Part shown: positions 1-9,200 of the stretch, piece after piece
How the letters are laid out: the number at the start of each line of letters is the position of its first letter
Numbering within the stretch: position 1 is the stretch's first letter
Assembly (NCBI GenBank): GCA_002179805.1
Contig: NAVB01001571.1
Location: 1 to 15,086, forward strand
Reading direction: 5' to 3'
Origin: Acanthamoeba lenticulata
Taxonomy: Eukaryota > Discosea > Longamoebia > Acanthamoebidae
Length of the DNA stretch: 15,086 nucleotides
Program-made: the position numbers and the translations under genes
The notes under the pieces: generated by a model
Databases searched by the model: none
What the model was told of the DNA's origin: nothing
The model's input: only the letters and a program-made list of their open reading frames with translations

Positions 1-9
1 AACAAGGGA

Positions 10-2594
10 TTAATTACCCTTGGGGCCCTCGACGCCGTGGTAGCCACGGCGCTTGGAGTTGGTGACCGATCGGCGCAGCCACGCGACGAGGTCCTCCTCG
101 CCCACCACCGGAAGCCCTGTGTGCGCGCATGTGTGCGAGATGAGCGCTGTGCTGTGCTGCAAGGAACTCCAGGAAGAGCCACGGGCGTGCGTTACCGATG
201 CGGGAGAAGTAGTCGTTGTGGCTCTTGACCTTCTTGATCTCGCGGAAGGCCTGCTGCATGTTCTCCACCATCTTGTTCGTCGGCCGGCCAAACGACCTCG
301 CGTAGCTGCCATCACGCCAGTCATCATCACCAGTCAGCCATTACCAATGCGCATGTCGGCCCTGAGGGTGACAACGGAGGACGGGCCAGGCGGGGGGCAC
401 GCACTTGGTGGACATGTCGGCGATGGACGCGCCGAGGGGCCGGGCGACGTGCTCCATGAAGTAGTAGTGGAACAGAATGTGGCGGACGCCCATGATCGAC
501 GCCTCGAAGGAGACGTTGGCCCGGATCTTGTCGACGGCCGGGTCTTCCTGGTCGGTGCCCAGGTGCGGGTAGTCCTTGATGATCCACATGACCTGCCGGT
601 CGGCTTGCTCGTTGATCAGCAGCGCGGCGATGTCCTTCCACTGGACCTCGGGCGTGACGGTCAAATAGCACATGAACTCGCCCAGCGAGTCGACCTTGTC
701 CTTGTGGCGTCCCTCCTCGGACTTGAGGAAGCCGTGGACGAGGTCGCGGCACTCCTGGAGCAGCTCCGGGTAGGTCTCGAGGAACTTGAGGAACATCTGG
801 TGGAACGCGCAGTAGCCCTCGAGCGCCTTGACCGACGCGTGGATCTGGCCCCGCATGATGTGCAGGATCATCGTGTTCATCAGCTGCTCGCCCGCCATCA
901 TCAACATCACCAACATCACCACAATCATGGTCAGTTTTTCAGAGCACTCATCAACACTTGACATCGTCATGGTCATCAGAGTTTTAGGGAAAGACCTTGG
1001 GGAAGACACTGAGGGCCATGCGGGGCTTGAACTCGTTAGTGTTGCCGGCGCAGATCATGCTGATGCTCCGCTGGGCCAGGTGGAACGCCTTCTTGCCGTG
1101 CTCGTCGTCAAGGTAGACCGGGAGCCAGTGGGTGAAGGGCTCGTTGATGGACGACTTGCGGATGCCCTCCCGCATGAACGCGCGCACGCCCAGCAGGTCC
1201 AGCGGCGACGAGATGCTGCAAAGAGCAGAAGAAGCACGTGAGCCGAGCCCACCTTTGTCTGACCCAAAAAGGTGAGGGCGGGACGTACTCTTGGATGTCG
1301 CCCGTCTTGATGTTCTTGTGGTATGAAATACCAAAGCCCAGGCAGTCCTCCTGGAACGTGCGCTTCGAGTGGAAGCACAGCAGCTCGTCCTGGTTGCCGA
1401 AATGAGGAATATAAAATGAATAAATAATAAATATTGTCGAAGAATACCAAGCACGAGGACTGGGTGACATGCAAAGGCGGAGGCGGGCACCTTGATGATC
1501 TGGGTCTCGGACTTGGTCAGGACAAAGGCATCCGTCTCATATGAGGGGAAGGCCGGCCACGAGCGCAGCGGCCTGTGCTTGCACGACGTGCATGTGTAGT
1601 TGTTCGCCTGCGTGTGTTTGCCCCGTGTGATGAGCAAGATGCACCTCCTTCCCCCCAACCCTCAGCAGAGCAGTGACGCCAGCAGTACCGCCTCGACGGC
1701 CTTGCGGCAGTCCTCGGCGCGGATGGTGGGCGACTCCTCGAAGAGGAACGCCTGCAGCTGGATCAGCACGCTTTGCACTGTTGTCCATACCACAATGACA
1801 ATGTGAGCATGGACGAATCGCATGATGATGATGATAACGATCACCAAAGAATGATGAAGACGATTGGGCAGGGAGGCGTCACCCGAGTAGGCCGAGGACC
1901 AGCCGATGTACTTCTCCTGCTCGTCGCCGGGCTGGAGCATGTCGAGACAAATCGTCCCGTTGAACACTGCACGAGCGCACGACGCGTCGTGAGCAAGATG
2001 ACGTCATGGTCAGGATGATAATGATAATGATGGTGATGGTGAGGAAGATGGAAGCCCAACCGTTGGGGTGCTGGAGCGTGGTGCACACGGTGACGCTGGG
2101 CGGGTCGTAGGGGTAGCTCTCGGGGAAGTGCAGCACCAGATGGAACACTACAAAGATGTTGCGGAGGAAGCGGCCAGTCAGTCATGCATGGGACATGAAG
2201 GAGTCGAGTGGATGCGACGACGTACCACCGCCCTCGTAGAGCGTGCCCTTGGGGCCCCTGACGTTGCAATGCCAGGTGAAGAGGTCCTACAACAGTGGAG
2301 TGGAGCATGTAGATGAGCACTACACGGCAAAGAAGAGTAGTGCGAGTTGATTGTACCTTCTCAAGAGGCAGGGCCACGACACCGACCGTGGGCACGACAT
2401 GCTCGCGCATGTGCTTAAGGTCCTGGAGAAGGCGCTTCACCGCCGACGTTTGCGACTTGTTGGCCGCCTTGGCACCTGCAACCGTTTAAGTTCAGAAGAT
2501 GAATAAGAATTGATTTTGTTGATTTCGTTCATTTTTTGCCGATTGAAAGCGGTGAATGGAACGTACGAACTTCGGATCTCTGCGGACGCCACAT
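10..2594 (-). CDS. Ubiquitin-conjugating (E2, UBC-fold) protein with long C-terminal extension, 533 aa, 12 exons
   Basis: Inferred exons in transcription order: 2594-2567, 2475-2357, 2286-2226, 2147-2061, 1966-1883, 1777-1689, 1607-1491, 1389-1289, 1215-996, 883-405, 305-196, 116-10; all introns GT-AG, total 1602 nt, stop TAA. The UBC core lies at about residues 18-155: a YEGGVFHL strand, the ESYPYDPP turn, HPN at 96-98 and the active-site Cys105 in GTICLD. E2 enzymes take ubiquitin or a similar protein from an E1 as a thioester and pass it to substrate with an E3. After the core come a CTSCKH motif (Cys162, Cys165) and about 340 residues that I cannot assign to a named domain; from memory, similar E2-plus-extension proteins occur in amoebae and ciliates. 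The start is uncertain: exon 1 has only nine codons, and the frame stays open upstream to an ATG at 2771. The acceptor ending exon 883-405 lacks a good pyrimidine tract. Confidence 0.85.
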
Positions 2595-2901
2595 ATTTTC
2601 AATATGATGACAGGTCTCGACTGTTAAACAATGAAGATGCCCGGACGGGAAGATGGAATTATCAACACAGGCTTGTGTGCTACTCGGCCAGGAGAACAAA
2701 ACCCTGCCTGCTGGCCAAAGGCAGAGAGGCCAATTTTGTAGTTGTTCGGTGAAGGGCCGCCCACACCCCAAAGCCGGAATGGCCCACGAACCGCGCTTTT
2801 GTGCGGTTTTTGCTCATCTTCGGGGAGGTTGAAGCTGCCACGTGAGGGAGGGTAATGCGAACTTTGTTGTGGTTTGACTTTGGCAGCTAGAGCAACAACT
2901 G
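2595..2901. other. Intergenic region between the E2 gene 5' end and the acetyltransferase A gene 3' end
   Basis: This stretch should hold the promoter of the E2 gene, transcribed leftwards from 2594, and the 3' untranslated region of acetyltransferase A, transcribed leftwards and ending at 2902. I see no convincing coding exon and no AATAAA on the minus strand. It contains a CACGTG-centred motif at 2835-2856 that recurs before acetyltransferase B, and a small AACCGC/GCGGTT hairpin at 2789-2808 of doubtful meaning. Confidence 0.5.
2835..2856 (+). repeat. CACGTG-centred motif, copy 1
   Basis: The 22 bases start CTGCCACGTG and end GGGTAAT. Copy 2 at 4764-4784 matches except for a one-base gap and one substitution. 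Here the motif lies about 240 bp upstream of the E2 start and about 46 bp downstream of the acetyltransferase A stop. CACGTG is the palindromic E-box/G-box core bound by bHLH or bZIP factors in other eukaryotes. A role as a promoter element is inference. Confidence 0.45.
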
Positions 2902-4211
2902 CTAGTAGCCGATGCTGGGAAGGTAGACGCCACCGGCAGGGTCGCTGTAGGCGCCCAGCGCCATGAGAGTGGCGTTGCGTTGCAGCTTGAGACCGCCTTG
3001 GGTGACGGCCCACCGGACGAGGCCCGGGCTCAGGCGGCCGATGACCTTGAACAGCACGGCGTCGTCGCTGCGGCTGGTCGAGATCCGCCGGGTCATCTCG
3101 TAGTGAAGGCGCGCGATGACCTCGTCGCTCTCGCCCACGCCGTGGCCGGGCAGGGTGGCGCTTGTGACGTAACCCACGATCCGGCCGGTGTCGTTCTCCT
3201 CGGCCACGAGCGGCTCGTCGTGGTACGTGGCCCACACTGGGCTCAGACACTCGCTCAGCTCCTGCTCGCGTTCGACGCCCACGACCCGCCTGGACCACAA
3301 CACCGCGCAGACATGTGAGAACAGGTCTGTTGGCTCTCGATCGAGAGATGGATCGACGCACTTGTGCAGGCTGGCGCAGGCCGCAAGGTCGTTGGCGGTC
3401 ATCTGGCGGAGGGTGAGGTTGAGGCGGGGCTCGGGCCAGTCCCCTGCGCAGCGACCCATGAAAAAGTTGAGCTGGTCTTTGGGCTGAAAGCCGAGCTTGG
3501 CGTAGAGCGAGAAGGAGACCAGGTTGTAGGCCTCCTGCACGAGCCGGATCGACTTGTGTCCATCCTTCACGCCCTTTTCTGTTATTTTTTTCAACAACAA
3601 ACGAACAACAAACGCGAAGTCAATTTGGAGCTCAACACAACAATGACGTGGGATGAAGAGGCGGCATGACCGATGACGGCCTGCATCAGTGCCCGCCCGA
3701 CGCCCGACGCTTGCGTGTGGGGATCGACGCTGATGGGTCCTGTTGAACACCACACGCGCACAGACAGGCCACAAGGACGAGGGTTGAGCGCATAGCAGTA
3801 TTGCGCCGTGCGTGTATGTGTATGTGTGTGCGCGCACGAACCCACGGACGCGACCTCGCCGCGTTGATCAAGGAAGTTGGAGCCCACGATGCGACCCTCA
3901 GCGTCGCGCGCCACAACGCCATAGACCTTGCGAACGGAAAACCCCGAATGTTAAAAAACAAACAACAAATCGTTGGTGATTGATGTTGTTGTCAAATGCG
4001 GGAGGAGGTAGCCAGCACAGGGGCAAACCTTGGGGTGCGCCTGGAGTCCGTGGTGGAAGCCAAGGGCAACTTCCTCGATGCCAAAGTCAAGGAAGCGTCC
4101 GAAATGCTTCTGGTGCAGTGTGTTGAAGGCCTCCATACACACACGAGCCGTCTCGGGTACATCTTGCTTCTCGATTTCGCTCAGTTGGACCTGCCCGGCA
4201 GCGCTCGTCAT
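2902..4211 (-). CDS. Tandem-GNAT N-acetyltransferase A, 313 aa, 5 exons
   Basis: Inferred exons in transcription order: 4211-4029, 3926-3842, 3739-3671, 3578-3362, 3289-2902; total 942 nt, stop TAG. The N-terminal GNAT domain (about residues 8-165) has a GRIVGSNFLDQRG strand, then GPISVDP and the acetyl-CoA pyrophosphate-binding loop Q99-A-S-G-V-G104 followed by RALMQAVI; LVSFSLYAKLGF is the typical GNAT motif B. The second, degenerate GNAT-like half (about 170-313) has GRIVGYVTSA and ends in an SDPAGGVYLPSIGY-type tail. GNAT enzymes move acetyl from acetyl-CoA to an amine; the substrate is not visible. The layout matches, from memory, a common bacterial family of about 290 residues whose C-terminus reads like NEPAG..LPS.LY. 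The ATG at 4211 is the first Met of the open frame. Its paralogue lies head-to-head at 4942-6135. Confidence 0.85.
3470..3556 (-). repeat. Inverted repeat, copy in acetyltransferase A exon 4
   Basis: Read on the minus strand, these 87 bases match 5478-5564 on the plus strand with two differences, both silent (a Phe and a Lys codon); the first 69 bases are identical. The block encodes the KSIRLVQEAYN to PKDQL part of the GNAT core. Flanking exon sequence is only about 70-76% identical by eye, so the block stands out. Confidence 0.9.
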
Positions 4212-4429
4212 CTTGGTTACAAGCGGGGTTCAGCAACTAACAAGAAACCAACGTTTTCGTGTCAAGAAAAACTCAATTTTACCCTGAATTTTTGGACTGC
4301 CAGCAGTTCATGGCGGTAGCGTCGCAACCGAGAAAACAAGAGCCCAAGGGCAGCCGGGCAAATGGCGGTGGTGATGTCACTGGCGTCTAAATCACGTCAA
4401 GCGCCGGCGTTCTTTTTTGACATCTCAGC

Positions 4430-4680
4430 CGTGGACATTCCCTAGCTCTGGAGCACGGACATCAGGGAGATGTACATATGGGCCTCACTGAGCAAGCCCG
4501 GGGGGTATCGGACCTACATGGCCAAGCTGTTCTACGAGGTCCTCGCACGCCATGTCGCCGGCCTCAGGCCGCGCGTGGGCGGGCTGCTTACTGCTGGGGC
4601 AACATTGGCGCCTCACGCGACGGCCTGTGGAACGTCGGCAGCGGCAAGAGGTCTTACAGTCAGTGTCAGTGTCAGACTGA
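4430..4680 (+). other. GC-rich coding-like island, possible gene remnant or unrecognised small gene
   Basis: One frame reads like protein through EMYIWASLSKPGGYRTYM and LFYEVLARHVAGLRP. A different frame then reads like protein through NIGASRDGLWNVGSGK, so a frameshift or an unrecognised intron would be needed to join them. AT-rich sequence with AATAAA at 4726-4731 follows. I do not recognise a family. It could be a decayed gene, a small expressed gene or chance in GC-rich DNA. Confidence 0.25.
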
Positions 4681-4763
4681 CTGCTGTGTACTTTACCCAT
4701 CTTTGCATATTTTTATTAAATTAAAAATAAAGAAATATAAATTAACTCATGACGTTGTTTTTT

Positions 4764-4784
4764 CTGCCACGTGGGGCGGGTAAT
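4764..4784 (+). promoter_or_regulatory. CACGTG-centred motif, copy 2, upstream of acetyltransferase B
   Basis: The 21 bases start CTGCCACGTG and end GCGGGTAAT, nearly the same as 2835-2856. It lies 55 bp before a possible ATG at 4840 and 157 bp before the preferred ATG at 4942, a plausible promoter position. Function is inferred from position and repetition only. Confidence 0.4.
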
Positions 4785-4941
4785 CTTCGTTGTTGTTCGT
4801 AAAAGTTGAAATAGCCAATCGTTCAGGTTTGTTGCAGTCGTGTGCAATGAACAGGAGCCACCACCACCTGTTTGGGCATGCTTGAGCCGGAGTTGCTCTG
4901 GAGAAGTACCAAAAGGCCATTTTACTGCTGAAGAAGCTCGC

Positions 4942-6135
4942 ATGGAGTCACCCACCTCAACTGCCACAATGAAGCGCCGTGTGGTGGTGCGACAGCTGCT
5001 GAACGAGGAAGACGCCGACGCCGGGGGCAGCATCTGCAAGAAGGCCTTTGACAAGGTGCAGCTTCCACAGTTGGGCCGCGCGGTAAGCTGTCCGAACGAG
5101 GCCCATGTGTGCCGCGTGCATCGCATTCTCGCCACACGACCCAAGGTTCTGCGCCACTGCCTCTCTCTTCTCTTCCGCAACTGCATTTCAAGGCCGGAGA
5201 TTAATGTGGTTGGAAGCAGGGCGTGGCCTTGGTCGCGTGTGATGCCTCAACTGGCACTGTCGTGGGCTCGGCCTTTATGGACCAGCGAGGCCAAGTGGCT
5301 TCTGTGGGTCCGATCAGCGTGGACCCTGATGCCGGGGTGCCCGGCGTCGGACGCGCGCTCATGCAAGCGATCATCGGTAACGAGACCACACTTCACCCTC
5401 TTCCTCGTGCACCACTCGTGACCGACCTGTTGAAGCCTCACTATGAATATGGCAGACAGGGGCCACAAGGATGGGTTCAAGTCGATCCGGCTCGTGCAGG
5501 AGGCCTACAACCTGGTCTCCTTCTCGCTCTACGCCAAGCTCGGCTTCCAGCCCAAGGACCAGCTGAGCTACCTCATGGGCCGCTGCGCGGAGGACTGGCC
5601 CGAGCCCCGCCTCGCCCTCACGTTCCGGCCCATGGTCGTGGACGACATCCCGCAGTGTTCATCGCTGCTCAAGTACTTGGCGCTCAGCTTCTGCATCGTC
5701 GATGGCGTTAACATGGTCGACGTTCGCTAACCGCCAACGCTTCGTTTGCGCAGACGAATCGCAGGGATGGCCCGCGAGCTGGAGCTGGCCGACAGCCTGA
5801 AGCCCGAGTGGGCCGCGGCACACGATCCGCCCATGGTGGCCGAGCAGGACGGGCGCATTGTGGGCTACGCGACGAGTGTCACCAGTGCGGGCCACAGCGT
5901 GGCCGAAAGCGAGGAGGTCGTGGCGCGCCTCCACTACGAGATGACCCAGCGCGCTGCGCTGACGCGACGCGATGACGACCTCGTCTTGCGCGTGCTCGGC
6001 CGCAAGTATCCTTCGCTGCTGGCGTGGGGCTTCAACCGGGCTGGCCTACGGCTGCAGAGGCTGGCCACCCTCATGGTGCTGGGAGACTACTCCGAACCCG
6101 CGAACGGCTGCTACTCCCCCTCGATCATGTACTGA
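4942..6135 (+). CDS. Tandem-GNAT N-acetyltransferase B, 319 aa, 4 exons
   Basis: Inferred exons: 4942-5145, 5220-5376, 5456-5672, 5754-6135; total 960 nt, stop TGA. This is a paralogue of acetyltransferase A: three intron positions and phases agree, the third exon is 217 nt in both, and 54 of its 73 encoded residues match by eye. The gene lacks the intron that interrupts A just before GPISVDP. The acetyl-CoA loop reads G107-V-P-G-V-G112, so the usual first Gln/Arg is Gly; the rest is intact. The C-terminal half has GRIVGYATSV and ends SPSIMY. The N-terminal segment before ILATRPK is poorly conserved, and a strong GTAAGC donor at 5083 gives an alternative in-frame splice that drops 21 residues. 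Starts at 4840 and 4969 are also possible. Confidence 0.78.
5478..5564 (+). repeat. Inverted repeat, copy in acetyltransferase B exon 3
   Basis: This is the partner of 3470-3556 in opposite orientation, about 1.9 kb away. Mismatches fall only at 5547 and 5556, both third codon positions. The match stops abruptly at both ends inside the same homologous exon. Confidence 0.9.
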
Positions 6136-6230
6136 TCGTGCGAAGTCGCTGATTCTGATGTAAAACTAGACGACAACAACAACACCGGTGGGTAGGGTCT
6201 ACAAGGTGATGCAACACACACGAAGCCATG

Positions 6231-6236
6231 AATAAA
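6231..6236 (+). terminator. Possible polyadenylation signal AATAAA of acetyltransferase B
   Basis: The hexamer lies 95 bp after the acetyltransferase B stop codon and only 49 bp before the ATG of the next gene on the same strand. The 150-bp gap therefore must serve as both 3' region and promoter. Confidence 0.5.
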
Positions 6237-6285
6237 GTTTGATTTTCTTCACTATTTTCCTACTATTTTCTGGGCCAACAAGAAG

Positions 6286-9200
6286 ATGGACGAGGAAGAC
6301 GAGGTGGCGCGGCGGAGCTTGGCCCTGTGGCGCGCCATGCCGCCCGCCCAGCGCGCCCATCCACTCACGCACCTTTTTGAAGGCGGACCCAATGAGCAGG
6401 ACATCCCCACGCCGGCTGCGGCAGAGGCCGTGGAGTTTACGCGGTGGGTGTTCTTGTCCGAGGGCGAGCACGCTTGCTTTGCCTTCCTCGACTCTCGCGG
6501 CATCGATGCCAGCGCTATCGACGTTGTGCAGCCTTCTTCTTCGTCCTCTTCTTCTTCAAACCCTGACGTTGACAAGGAGGACAAGGAGGCCATCCTGGCC
6601 AGCTTGGCCAACGAGCCCTCCGACTACTTCATCGCGACCGTGTGGGCCTGGAGCATCATGAGCGAGCTCGAGCTGGAGGCCTGCGGCGCGCTTCTCCGAC
6701 GTCGTCTGCTGGAGGCCTGCCGGGCTGAGCAGCGCGCGGCCAGACGCGCGCTGTTGCTCCTCTTAAACAGCTTTCTCGTCGTCCACAATCGCGTTCTCGG
6801 TTCGTCGTCATCCTCCTCCTCTTCGTTGCCCTCGTCCTGTTCCTCTTCATCGTCCTCTTCATCTCATCACTTCATCATCACCACCGGGAGGATGCAGCGA
6901 TCGGCAAAGAAGACGCCGACATCGACCAGTTCGTGAACGACGTCGTCGGCAACTACGACCTGGTGGCCGCCATGGGTGCCTTCTGTCCTGCTGCTCTCGA
7001 TGAGCCCCTCCCCCTCTCCTCGAGGCTCACCGCCCATGTGTATGGACCTCACAACAGAGGGCATCCGCTACCTGGCGCTGTGCATGACCACCACGCCCGA
7101 ACAGGAATCCCAGCGCGTGCGTTCTTGAACGGCCCCTTCCCTTGCGCCTGGTGAATGTCGCTTTCATTCTTAATTCCATTTTTTATCATTTTCATTTCGT
7201 TTTCGTTTTCGTTCTTTGGCCGCCCGAGCAGGCGGTGAAGTGCATGTGCCGGCTGGTAGCGCACCCGAACGAGCTCTTCCGCCAAGTGACGATCGGACTC
7301 ATCCGCCCGCAGCACCCGGCCTACCGCCAGCCCATCTTTGTCGCCGTACGCGCATCATGCTCGAGCCCATCTAATCAATTCACAACGTCTTTGATGCCAT
7401 TGTCGCTGCCGCCGCGCAGGAGATCGCGGCCCGATGTGTGGACGAGCCTCTGGCCTACATACGCGTGCAGGTCTACCGGCTGCTCGAGGCGCTCTTACAC
7501 GAGGGCGCCCGCCTGGGGCCGCCGGCCAAGATCGTCGAGCTGGTCTTCCTCGCCCTCGAGAACACACAGGAGCCGATCATGCCGGCCGTCGGCGCCAGCC
7601 TCTTGCGCGCGTGCCTCAACGCCGGCGCGAGTGGCGACGACCTAGCGTACCACATCGAGAACGACCCGGACCTGCTGTCGCGGTACCCTCTACGCCGAGT
7701 GTGCTTTGTATTTTGTATTTCTGTTTTTGTTTTTGTTTTGCTTTTGCTTTTGCTTTTGCTTTTTGTTTTTTTTTGTTTATATTTGTATTTGTTTTTTTGT
7801 ATTTGTATTTACTTTTGTATTTGTGCGTGGCTGCAGGCTGGTCGGCCGCCTGGTTGCGCACATGGCCGCGCCGGCCGAGCCCCTTTCGCTCGTCCACGTG
7901 TGCGTGAGGCACATCCTGGCCCGGTGGAGTCCCCACAGCCTCAACGAGCTGCGACCGCTGCCCGACGAGCTCGTCCTCCTCTGCATCCAGACACGATTTC
8001 GCACCTCTGGTGATTTTCCTCCCTTTTTCTATCTTTTTATTCAATTTTTAATCGCAATATTATTAAATCAAGAACAAAATTAATTAATATTTCTTTTTCA
8101 AATGATTATTATTGGTGCAGCGCTGGGTCCACACGACCCGAACCGCGAGAGGGCGACCGTGCGCGAGGCGTGCGACGTCTGTCTGGAGGACCTCCTGGCC
8201 CACGTGCGATCGGCCATCGACCTCGTCAGCGATCTCGCCGAGTCCCAGTCCCTCGCCTCCAACCCATGGTGGATCCGGTTCGTCTTCTTCATCTTCACCA
8301 TCGTCTTCCTCGTTGTCGTCGTCCTCATGTTGTCGTACTCGGCAGGGAGAACGCCGTCAGGCTCTGGGGCCTGCTGCTGTCCACAAGCTCCCACGCCGAG
8401 TCCACCACAGCCGACCGGCGTCGCTTCATCGTCCACGCGCTGGCCAACGATCCCGAGCCCCGCGTCCGGGCCGCGGCCTGCCTCGCGCTGGTGCGCCACC
8501 CAGAGACCTTCCCCCAGCAGGACCGCGACCTGCTCGAGCAGATGCTGCGGCTGCTCCATGTCACCAACGCCGACGCCGACGCCGATGACCGGCGCATCGG
8601 CGTCGGCCTCGAGCGTCAGGCCGTGCTCGAGGCCGTGCGCCGCCTGCTCAAGCACCACATGTTCTTCGAGTGGCCCGAGGGCCTCGTCCTCGTCCTCGCC
8701 CGCTGCGTGGCCGCGCTTCAAGACCAGCCCGAGACCTGGCGCGGCCCCGACCGGCGCGCCCTGGCCGAGATGCTCATGCTCTGGTTCAAGCGCACGCCCG
8801 GCTGTACGCGTCCTTACTGCGTGTGTCTTGTGCGCGCGTTCGTGCGGCCAAAGCTAATGGTACACACGCGCGCGGCAGCGGCGTGGGAGGCGCGCGAGGG
8901 CGCCGACGCGGCGGCCGACGGGCTGGGCCTCTTGCTGGCGCCCGCCGAGCAGGCGCAGGCGCGGGTGCTGGCCGGCCACCGGGAGGCCGAGGCGCTGCAT
9001 CGATGGGCGCCGCTCGTCGCCGCTAGCGTCCTCTCCCCGCCCGGCGACGCCGGGCATGAGGACTGGTTCGCGCCCTTGGAGGCGCGCGTCGCGCAGGTCC
9101 TCGCCACGGCCCTTGGCTCGTGGCTCGCCGCGCGGGCCGCAAAGGACCCCGACGAGCTCGTGCACTCGGAGAAGGACAAGGATAACGCTGAGGACTGGCG

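Larger units (their letters stand above)
4212..4941. promoter_or_regulatory. Shared 5' region between the divergent acetyltransferase genes
   Basis: About 730 bp separate the start codons of acetyltransferase A (minus) and B (plus, ATG at 4942), so both promoters should lie here. Contents in order: about 220 bp of mixed sequence next to gene A; a GC-rich, coding-like island at about 4430-4680; a very AT-rich stretch at 4706-4745 with an AATAAA at 4726-4731; and the CACGTG motif at 4764-4784. An in-frame ATG at 4840 could extend gene B by 34 codons. No defined TATA box can be asserted. Confidence 0.45.

Noticed and set aside
53..961. A 302-codon plus-strand open frame
   Set aside because: It runs antisense to well-supported E2 exons and through three introns; its composition (Val/Asp/Leu/Glu/His) is typical of a reverse-complement shadow in GC-rich DNA, and it has no domain.
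1821..2050. ATGATG-type repeats giving Asp/His-rich strings
   Set aside because: They lie in inferred introns of the E2 gene (1778-1882 and 1967-2060) and are removed in phase, restoring the conserved UBC sequence.
2789..2808. AACCGC/GCGGTT hairpin followed by T-rich sequence, like a bacterial terminator
   Set aside because: The setting is eukaryotic, the T-run points the wrong way for the leftward genes, and a six-base stem is expected by chance.
7704..8335. Hydrophobic segments suggesting transmembrane helices in the helical-repeat protein
   Set aside because: They come from translating T-rich introns (7683-7836 and 8278-8345); both have GT-AG borders and splice out in phase.
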